A stretch of DNA of 27,500 bases from the NCBI GenBank assembly GCA_002104945.1, contig MCFH01000101.1, forward strand, positions 1-27,500, in the 5' to 3' direction. Under the pieces are notes generated by a model. It made no database searches. It was not told where the DNA came from and saw nothing but the letters and a program-made list of their open reading frames with translations. Made by a program: the position numbers and the translations under genes. This document shows positions 20,336-27,500 of the stretch, in pieces (position 1 is the stretch's first letter; the number at the start of each line of letters is the position of its first letter). Origin of the DNA: Piromyces finnis (taxonomy: Eukaryota; Neocallimastigomycota; Neocallimastigomycetes; Neocallimastigales; Neocallimastigaceae).

Positions 20336-21246
20336 TTTACATATTATTATTTTATAAATTTAATTTTTATAATTAATATTCCTTATATTTATCATTTTAA
20401 CGAATTAGTAATTACATATTAATTATATTTTAATTCTTATATTATAGATAAAATAAAAATCGGTATTTTAAGGTTTTTTCTGATTGCATATTAAGGAAGC
20501 ATTCGGTTTTACTTAATTTACACGATGATCAATATGATTAGAATATTGATCGAAAATCATGTTTAGGTTTTTCTTCTAATTTTTTCCTAAGCATTTTATT
20601 TGTTGAGACTAGAGCACACTTTAATTAACCTTATTTTTTTAATAAAAATATAAATAGAACACTCTTGAAATTCCAAGAGTTATTATTATAAAAGAATAAA
20701 TTATAATAAATAACACAAATACATTTTTCATCTTCTTTAAAATAATAAAACAAAAAACTTTTCTAATAATAATAATTAATAATCTCAAACTCAGTTTAAC
20801 TCTTGGTATTTTGTTGTTTATTATAAATCTTTATAATAAACTCGATAAGTCTTTATTAATTTTTATTTCTTTATTCTAATTTATCAAACTATTATAATAT
20901 ATTGTTATATTACTACAATATTGATAATTAATATTATATTGTAGTTGTAATTTCTTTAAATTATTATAAGAAATAACTAGAAATATTGATACAATATTTT
21001 CATAAAGCACCACAAAATAATTTATTTATTTTAGGACAAAGCAAATAGGGAATTATAAAATAATATATTCTAATAAAGAAAGTTAATAATAGCAATTTCA
21101 ATATGATTACTAAATAAAATAAAAAGAAAGAAACCTAGATTGTTAATTAATTAAATAAATGAAATGAATGAATAAATAAAATTTTAAATAAATATTAATG
21201 TATTATTAATTTATTATTAATTTATTAATTAACTTTATTTATTAAT

Positions 21247-21350
21247 AAAAATTTTATTTAAAGAAAAAATTTTATTTAAAGAAAAAATTTTATTTAAAGA
21301 AAAAATTTTATTTAAAGAAAAAATTTTATTTAAAGAAAAAATTTTATTTA
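21247..21350. repeat. 18-bp tandem repeat
   Basis: ATTTTATTTAAAGAAAAA is repeated about 5.5 times with no visible variation. It lies beside repeat F copy 2. Confidence 0.9.
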
Positions 21351-21369
21351 TTAATTATTATTATTATTA

Positions 21370-21840
21370 GGTTAAATATTTAGATTAATGAACTCTCGAA
21401 ATTCCTAATGATAGGAATTTTCTTGAGTGTTTATACTATCTTTAATATTAAAAGAATATATTTAATATTTAATACATGATTAATTGTTTATATTAATTAA
21501 CTATTCTATAAATTAAATATATATTAATTATATATAATTATATATGACTATTAAATTCGAGTTATATTTAATAATTTTAAAGTCATATTATAAATCATTT
21601 TCAGAAGGAATGATTGTTTTATAATTTAATTTTAATTTCCTTCATAATCAAATGGACAAAGGGGTATTAATTCAAGCATTAATAAATATAAAATTTTAAT
21701 AATTATAAAATAATAATATCTCTTAAATATTATTTAATACTGTTTTATAATAAAATATTCCTAATTAATTAAACAAATAAAACGTTACATTATTTAAATA
21801 AATAATCATGAATCCACTATTATTCATGGCATATTATATG
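21370..21840 (-). repeat. Dispersed repeat F, copy 2 (inverted relative to 4366-4870)
   Basis: On the minus strand it reads CATGAATAATAGTGGATTCATG, TTATTTAAATAATG, TTAATTAATTAGGA, TTTGTCCATTTGA..GAAGGAAATT, CATTCCTTCTG, TTTATAGAATAGTTAATTA and a final hairpin AAATTCCT/AGGAATTT within CTCAAG..CGAGAG. Copy 1 has a different stem at the same place. No coding content is seen. Confidence 0.6.
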
Positions 21841-22460
21841 CTAAGTTTTTGGGTTTGGTTATGCGGCGGTCAGGTCAGAATGTTATTAATTATATAGCAA
21901 AATGTTTTTTAAGAAATTTAATTTAATAATAATATAGCACTTAAAACTCCCCAATAAGAAAAATTAATATTTGTTTTTAAAGTAACTTTTTATAAATTTT
22001 TATTTATTTTTTAATAATAATAATATATATTTAATAACTATATACTTAAGATTATATCTATAATCTTTACAAAGAATAAGAATCGAATTCAATTCATTCT
22101 GTATTATATCCTTTGTTAAGATTATTAAATTGATAAGAATAGCAATAAAGTATTACATGTGATATATTAATAATATAATAATAAATTATAAAAGTGTTGT
22201 TTGTTTGTTTGTTTGTTTTTGGTTAAGGGTTATAGTGTATTAACATTAAATTTTTGAAGTCATAACCCTTTACTGAATCAAATATCAAAAGGTGACTTTT
22301 AAAAGTATTTTAAAATAATTATTGAAATTATTTAATTATAACTTTTATGTTTAATTCATTATAGACATTATCTGAATTTGTTATAAATCCGGTTAATATC
22401 TTCACATTATATTGTAGATAATAATTATTAATAAATATATAGTAATAATTATTATATAAT
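21841..22460. other. AT-rich non-coding DNA with a GC-richer patch
   Basis: No gene is seen. GGTTATGCGGCGGTCAGG at about 21857-21874 stands out by composition; its reverse complement includes a CATTCTGACCT motif also found at 4954-4964. A (GTTT)n run is at 22197-22218. A hairpin AAGGGTTAT/ATAACCCTT spans about 22226-22271. Confidence 0.5.
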
Positions 22461-22465
22461 ATAAA

Positions 22466-22965
22466 TGTAAAAGATTTTATTATATATTAGTTAATAAGTT
22501 ATTATTAAAAGTTAAATTAAGTTAGGTATTACCCCTCTATAAGAGTTGAGTTAATAACTAAATAAAGTTTTATAAAAAATAATAAAAGAAAGAAAATAAA
22601 TATTATACACTAAAATAAATATTAGTAAATAAATATTAATAGTAAATAATTTTTATTTAAATAATTTTTATAGTTATATCTTTTATTTATTAATTATAAT
22701 TATTATACATTAATTATTATTATAGTTATTAATTTACTTTAATACTAACGCCAAAGTATTTTAGCGTTTGTTTACATTGAACTATTTAACTATACTAGTT
22801 TATTTTCTTTACCGCTTGATTGGGTAAAGCTAATAAACTTCCTATTTAAATAATAAACATTAATATATGGTTATGCATAATTTTTAACCAATAAATGCTA
22901 ACCAGAATATATGGTTTCAATTGAAATATTTGTGGGCAATTTTATGGCCACAAATATTTCTTATA
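22466..22965 (+). repeat. T-family solo LTR (500 bp) with TSD ATAAA, directly upstream of tRNA-Val
   Basis: It starts TGTAAAAGATTT and ends TTTCTTATA (TTACA in the sister copy at 25603). ATAAA is at 22461-22465 and 22966-22970. A perfect 13-bp terminal stem GAAATATTTGTGG (22923-22935) / CCACAAATATTTC (22948-22960) precedes the end. Other shared landmarks are a CTTTACC/GGTAAAG hairpin (22807-22829), AATACTAACGC..AAAGTATT and GGTTATGCATA. The right TSD lies 9-13 bp upstream of the tRNA-Val 5' end. Confidence 0.94.
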
Positions 22966-22978
22966 ATAAACAGTCAAT

Positions 22979-23051
22979 ATCCAAATAGTGTAGTGGTTAT
23001 CACGTTTCCTTTACACGGAAAAGGTCCCCGGTTCGAACCCGGGTTTGGGTA
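22979..23051 (+). tRNA. tRNA-Val(TAC)
   Basis: A 73-nt tRNA: acceptor ATCCAAA/TTTGGGT (one T-G wobble), discriminator A, D arm GTG-TAGTGGTTAT-CAC, anticodon stem TTTCC/GGAAA, loop TTTACAC with anticodon TAC at 23012-23014, T arm CCCGG-TTCGAAC-CCGGG. The B box GGTTCGAACCC is intact and there is no intron. TTTT at 23064-23067 is the likely Pol III terminator. A solo LTR lies directly upstream. Confidence 0.96.
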
Positions 23052-23284
23052 ATGATAAATATTATTTTAATGAAATATATTTTGATATGAATTTTAAAAA
23101 TTGCATAAGGATAATATTTAAAGCTGACATACATCCCAAGCTGAATTTTTTTTTTTTTTCTTTATACTTTTATTTAATAATTTTAATTTAAAATATTTCT
23201 AAATTTATTTATTTATTTATATACTATTTAAATAAATAAGTATACTTATTAGAATTTAAATTTTATCATAACTACAACAACAAC

Positions 23285-23410
23285 TATTATTATTATGATT
23301 ATGATTATTATTATTATTATTATTATGATTATTATTATTATTATTATTATTATTATGATTATGATTATTATTATTATGATTATTATTATATGATTATTAT
23401 TATTATTATT
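23285..23410. repeat. (ATT)n array with interspersed ATG/GATT variants
   Basis: An imperfect trinucleotide array in which TATGATTATTATT-like superunits recur. Confidence 0.85.
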
Positions 23411-24153
23411 AATATATATTAATATATATAAAATATATAAAATTCTTGATAAATGTTTAAATAATATTTTAATATTTTTTTTTCAATTAGTATAAATTGA
23501 ATTTTGATTTTTAATGATTTTATATATAGATTATTAATATTTAATATTTCATAATTTATTACTAAACATAACAACTGGAATAATACTATAAAAATACTCT
23601 ATATATTTTAAATTTTTCAAATATTTGCTTACAAATTAATAAATAATTATTATAATCTATAAATTTTCACTAATTAAAAATTTTATATTTTATTTACATA
23701 ATAGCTTTAGATTTGATTTTGATTAACTTTATGAACTTTTATTATCTTTATACTTATATCATCTTAATTGTATTTTATTATAAAAGCATAGCTAATATAA
23801 TATATCTTTTTAATGATTACAAGATATGTTTCATAGCATATAATAAAGTTTTTAAAATGCTAATTTTATTAAAGTTTGAATACATGTTTAAAACTTTTTT
23901 ATTACCAAAAAGATTTGCTTGAAAATATTATATATTTAACATATAACTTTAAAAAGACTTTATAAGATTGAATATTCTTAAAAATAATAAAAAAATATTT
24001 ATAATTTGTAAATAATATAATGATACTTTTAAAAAATCCTTTTATTCTTTTAGTAGAATTAATATAATATAAATTTTTAGTATTTAATATTAGATTTTTA
24101 GTAATTACAAAAGTTATTTAAAGAAATATCTCAAATTTTAAATTTCATCTTAT

Positions 24154-24431
24154 AAAAATAAAATAAAATAAAATAAAATAAAATAAAATAAAATAAAATA
24201 AAATAAAATAAAATAAAATAAAATAAAATAAAATAAAATAAAATAAAATAAAATAAAATAAAATAAAATAAAATAAAATAAAATAAAATAAAATAAAATA
24301 AAATAAAATAAAATAAAATAAAATAAAATAAAATAAAATAAAATAAAATAAAATAAAATAAAATAAAATAAAATAAAATAAAATAAAATAAAATAAAATA
24401 AAATAAAATAAAATAAAATAAAATAAAATAA
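24154..24431. repeat. (AAAAT)n microsatellite, about 55 copies
   Basis: About 278 bp of a virtually perfect 5-bp repeat. Confidence 0.97.
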
Positions 24432-25024
24432 AGTAATGTTTAATAAATTTATTTCATACTAAGAAGTGAAAAATATTAAGCTTTCTGTTAACTATACTTA
24501 TTTTGATTTTTTTTAAAAAAAAATAAGCATTAACTCATTTTTATTGATTGATTTATTAATATATATAAAGTATTCAAATAAGAATATATAAATTTATTAA
24601 GAATAATATTTATTATAATAAACCAAGTATTTATAAAAGCTAATTGTAAAAATAAAACTAAAAATGATCTAATAAATACATCACTATCTGGAAATAAAAA
24701 TAGAAATAATTATTTTAAGTTTGCATAATATTAAAAAATAAAACAAGTTTTATATATTTATAGTTTTTTTTTTTTTTTTTTTTATAATATACTAATATAC
24801 TAACCACTTATTTTAGTAATTGATTTCCTTTTAAATTTAAATCATTTAAATCATATTCATTAATATTTATTAATAAAATATTTTATGTAAAATTTCACAA
24901 AAATATGTTTAAATTGCATAAGTTATAACATAATCAATCTTCTTGATTTTATATACTAAGTTAATATTATTTTTTTTTTTTTTTTCTCCACCTCCAAATA
25001 GTATTTCAAAATATTAAAAATATA

Positions 25025-25096
25025 TAGCAGCGGTATGTTTCGATCATACGACCTGTGGGTTATGAGCCCACCACGCTTCCACTGCGCTACGCTGCT
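25025..25096 (-). tRNA. Initiator tRNA-Met(CAT)
   Basis: A 72-nt tRNA on the minus strand: acceptor AGCAGCG/CGCTGCT with A1:U72 and discriminator A, D arm GCGC..GCGT, anticodon stem with three consecutive G:C pairs (TGGGC/ CCCAC) around TCATAAC, and T loop ATCGAAA. A1:U72, the GGG/CCC anticodon stem and the A-containing T loop are eukaryotic initiator hallmarks. The anticodon is at 25062-25064. A T5 run on the minus strand (25016-25020) is the likely terminator. Two solo LTRs are stacked upstream of its 5' end. Confidence 0.97.
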
Positions 25097-25108
25097 CTTA
25101 ACTGCTTT

Positions 25109-25603
25109 TGTAAAAGGTTTTTTATATTATTAGTTAATAGGTTACTAATTAGTTAATTAAGTTAGTTATTACCTCTCTATACGAGTTAATAACTAAATAA
25201 AGTTTTATAAAAAATAATAAAAGAAAGAAAATAAATATTATAACACTAAAATAAATATAAACACTTATATAAATATTTTATGAAATAACTTTTACTTAAA
25301 TAATTATATTTTAATTATATCTTTTATTTATTAATTATAATTATCTACATTAATTATTATTATAGCTATTAATTTACTTTAATACTAACGCTAAAGTATT
25401 TAACGTTAGTTTTGACTATACTATTTAACTATATGAGTTTATTTTCTTTACCACTTGATTGGGTAAAGCAAATAAACTTCCTATTTAATTAATAACCATT
25501 AATATATGGTTATGCATATATTTGGCCAATAAATGGTGACCAGAATATATGGTTTCAATTGAAATATTTGTGGGCAAACTTATGGCCACAAATATTTCTT
25601 ACA
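25109..25603 (+). repeat. T-family solo LTR (495 bp) with TSD GCTTT, directly upstream of tRNA-iMet
   Basis: It starts TGTAAAAGGTTT and ends TTTCTTACA. GCTTT is at 25104-25108 and 25604-25608. It is closely similar over its length to 22466-22965, including the 13-bp terminal stem (25561-25573 / 25586-25598), whose loop differs (GCAAACTTATGG against GCAATTTTATGG). Because the tRNA is on the minus strand, the LTR lies 13 bp upstream of its mature 5' end, in the opposite relative orientation to the copy at tRNA-Val. Confidence 0.95.
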
Positions 25604-25613
25604 GCTTTGTCAA

Positions 25614-26413
25614 TGTAAGAAATAATAATTATTTGATACATAATTAATATTTCTTAGTTAAAATCATTAATTATTAATCATTAATTAATGTTAATAATAT
25701 TAGTTTATTTAAATAATTATTCTCATTTAAATTTATTTTAATTATTTATTTTCACTTAATTTTAATATCTTAAATTACATTTAGCCATTTAATTATACTA
25801 TTCATTAATATTTTATTTAATATTTTTATTAATTATATTTATGCATTTAACTAATTAATTTAATTAATTACTTTTATTTAACTTTATATTTTTATCAAAT
25901 ATATTTAATTATTTATTTAATTAATTACTTTAAAATAATTATTCATTGTTTAGGAATCGATATTTTAAGGTTTTTTCCAATTTCTAAAATAATTGGTTTT
26001 ACTTAAAATATACGATGATCAATATGTATAGAATGTTGATCGAACTTTGTTTAGGTTTTTCTTCTAATCTTTTCCTAAACAAAAAATTATTTTGTTAAGA
26101 TTAGATAAAATTTTAATTTAAACTTTAAATTTATTAAATAATATAAATAAAGACTCTTGATTCCCTTCTAAGAAATCAAGAGTTATTATTATAAGAAACA
26201 AATTATAATAATAAAAGCGTTTTTAATTTTATTTTACTTAACTTAGTTATAATAAAACATATTAACTTATTAAAGTGTAAAATTATTTCTACTCTTATAA
26301 TAAACTCGAACCTAAAGATAAGTATTAATATTTATTTTCTTTTTATTCTCAATTTATCAATAAATTGTAGTTAATAATTCTATTATATAATAATTTATAA
26401 TGGAATTATTACA
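25614..26413 (+). repeat. S-family solo LTR, copy S2 (800 bp), with TSD GTCAA
   Basis: It starts TGTAAGAAATAATAATTATT and ends GGAATTATTACA. GTCAA is at 25609-25613 and 26414-26418. It has a 5'-terminal hairpin TAAGAAATA/TATTTCTTA, a hairpin module at 25957-26184, and a 3'-terminal stem TAATAATTC (26372-26380) / GAATTATTA (26403-26411). Its left TSD is immediately next to the right TSD of the T-family LTR. Without that LTR it would lie 13-17 bp upstream of tRNA-iMet. Confidence 0.93.
25957..26184 (+). other. Four-hairpin module in the S-family LTR
   Basis: H1: ATATTTTAAG (25960-25969) / CTTAAAATAT (26002-26011) with inner CCAATT/AATTGG and a T-rich internal loop. H2: GATCAATAT (26017-26025) / ATGTTGATC (26033-26041). 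H3: TTGTTTAGG (26047-26055) / CCTAAACAA (26074-26082) with loop TTTTTCTTCTAATCTTTT. H4: ACTCTTGATT (26154-26163) / AATCAAGAGT (26175-26184), followed by TATTATTATAA. The module recurs at 20457-20680 with altered but still paired stems. Confidence 0.7.
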
Positions 26414-27310
26414 GTCAAAAGTTTATTATTGTAAAATATTGTATTAGTTAAATAATGTATTTAATCCTGTCAAGAATAGAAGACGATTAAAAAATAAATT
26501 AAATATTCAAATAAATAATTTAAAAATCAAAGTTATATTTCAAAAATTATAAAACACTTTTAAAAATAATTAAAAGATCACTTTGAAAAAATTTAATATT
26601 GAAAAGGGTTAAGGATCACAAAAATTTAATTTTCAATAAATTAACCTTTGAGAAAAAAATGCATTATACGAAACTAGTGATAACTTCTGAATCTCGCGTC
26701 CTATTTTCATTTTCTAGAGACTTCAAATCAACTTTATTAGAAAGTACTAGTTGGGATCTATATTCTCACAAATTTTCAGCTAATTTAGACCACTAGTTCT
26801 TGAGATATAGCTATTTAAAGATTTATGTAAAATTTAATTTATTGATAAGATAAAGTTTTTTGATGATAAAATAAAATTTTAAAATTAAATAATTTTTAAC
26901 TAATAAATATTTGAGATAATAAAATTTTTTTTATAAACTAAGCCTCAAAATTAGAAATAAATAAGTTAAATTTATGTTTGAAATATAATCAACCACAAAG
27001 CAAATAAATCAAAACTTTATTTTAAGTTTAGAAAATTCTTTATTAAATAAATTGAATTTAAATAGTTTAATACAAATAATTTCTTTTAATAAATGTATAA
27101 ATGTAAACAATGTAAAATTATAATATTAAAACATGTATATTAGAATTAATTCAATTTATTTAAAAAAGTATAAATAAAGAAAATTTCTCAACTATTGAAA
27201 CGATAGTTGGAAAATAGTAGTTGTTGATAATTAATTAATTAGTATTAATAATATTAGATTATTAATAAAGTTATAATAAAACATTTTTTTTATTTTATTT
27301 AAAAAACCTG

Positions 27311-27351
27311 GTTACCTAGCGAAGGCTTTGGTCAAATAACCTTCGTGGTAA
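27311..27351. other. GC-richer hairpin
   Basis: TTACC-TA-GCGAAGG (27312-27325) pairs with CCTTCGT-GGTAA (27340-27351): 12 pairs with one G-T wobble and a 2-nt bulge, 14-nt loop. It stands out from the surrounding DNA, and its function is unknown. Confidence 0.55.
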
Positions 27352-27445
27352 AGTAATCAGCAGTTGTCATAAATTAGAGGAATAAAGTTATTTTATAAAT
27401 AAAAAATTATTAAAAATTAAATTGGAAGTTTTTCTGTTGTTGTCT

Positions 27446-27500
27446 TGTTTGTTTTGTTTTGTTTTGTTTTGTTTTGTTTTGTTTTGTTTTGTTTTGTTTT
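27446..27500. repeat. (TTTTG)n microsatellite at the window edge
   Basis: About 11 copies are visible and the array continues past the end of the window. Confidence 0.9.

Larger units (their letters stand above)
19088..21005 (+). repeat. S-family LTR, copy S1, interrupted by a nested solo LTR
   Basis: It starts TGTAAGAAATAATAATTATT with a terminal hairpin TAAGAAATA/TATTTCTTA, as at 25614. The internal hairpin module is at 20457-20680 (see 25957-26184). TTATAATAAACTCGA lies near 20834. The G-family LTR 19371-20335 is inserted in it. The right end is approximate: a perfect inverted repeat CTACAATAT/ATATTGTAG lies near 20914-20947, and AGCAC at 21006-21010 is one base from the AGCAT at its left flank. 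Confidence 0.6.
23052..25024. other. AT-rich non-coding DNA with microsatellites
   Basis: No gene is seen. It contains T runs (about 23147-23159, 24764-24783, 24970-24985), an ATT/GATT repeat patch at about 23285-23410 and a long (AAAAT)n array. An AT-biased 69-codon open frame at 23713-23922 has no recognisable motif. Confidence 0.6.
26419..27500. other. AT-rich non-coding DNA with an LTR-like patch
   Basis: No gene is seen. The patch at 26640-26825 (TCTCGCGTCC, TTAGAAAG, CTTGAGATATAGC, TTTAAAGATTTA) resembles 3436-3620. A short hairpin CAACTAT/ATAGTTG is near 27188-27208. The window ends in a (TTTTG)n array. Confidence 0.5.

Noticed and set aside
23713-23922. Possible 69-residue hydrophobic protein
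   Set aside because: Its composition is that of the surrounding AT-rich DNA and it has no recognisable motif. One open frame of this size is expected by chance in several kilobases.
26599-26796. 65-codon open frame
   Set aside because: It overlaps the LTR-like patch shared with 3436-3620 and has no protein motif.

Overview
The window is a repeat-dominated, eukaryotic, intergenic region with no recognisable host protein-coding gene. Non-coding DNA is visibly well over 80% A+T, with long A/T homopolymers and microsatellites such as (CAA)56, (AAT)n, (AAAAT)n and (ATAAT)n. The four tRNA genes are of ordinary eukaryotic nuclear type. Extreme AT content, gene-poor DNA, chromodomain-less Ty3/gypsy elements and many decayed LTRs fit an anaerobic gut fungus (Neocallimastigomycota) best. 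A dictyostelid or another AT-rich protist is the main alternative. This taxonomic call is inference.

Layout. 1-3179: the 3' part of a Ty3/gypsy element (reverse transcriptase, RNase H, integrase, polypurine tract, 3' LTR) that is intact apart from one frameshift. 3180-5195: AT-rich DNA, one arm of a dispersed inverted repeat, and (AAT)n. 5196-7734: a cluster of LTRs of the same broad family, including a tandem LTR-TTTC-LTR-TTTC-LTR array and an inverted copy. 8338-8502: a tightly spaced tRNA-Ser(GCT)/tRNA-Met(CAT) pair. 8602-8769: (CAA)56. About 9695-17655: a second, dead Ty3/gypsy element broken by stops, frameshifts, 10-11 bp micro-duplications and three nested solo LTRs. 17660-about 21005: two further LTRs in tandem, the second carrying a nested solo LTR. 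21370-21840: the inverted partner of the repeat at 4366-4870. 22466-23051: a solo LTR directly upstream of tRNA-Val(TAC). 25025-26413: an initiator tRNA-Met (minus strand) with two solo LTRs stacked directly upstream of it.

Boundaries. Six solo LTRs were delimited to the base from matching 5-bp target-site duplications (TSDs) directly outside the element ends: ATACA, GCTGA, TTTAC, ATAAA, GCTTT and GTCAA. Four of these LTRs keep a canonical 5'-TG...CA-3' end with TTACA or TTTACA as the last bases; one (22466-22965) ends in TTATA.

Main interest. (1) Three solo LTRs of two unrelated families lie within 8-17 bp upstream of the mature 5' ends of two different tRNA genes, which points to Ty3-like integration at Pol III start sites. 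(2) LTRs of the element-1 family end in a long hairpin whose stems differ in sequence between copies but stay paired, while short unpaired motifs are kept; the position corresponds to the end of U5 beside the primer-binding site. (3) Another LTR family carries a module of covarying hairpins. (4) LTRs occur in head-to-tail arrays separated only by a copy of the target site.
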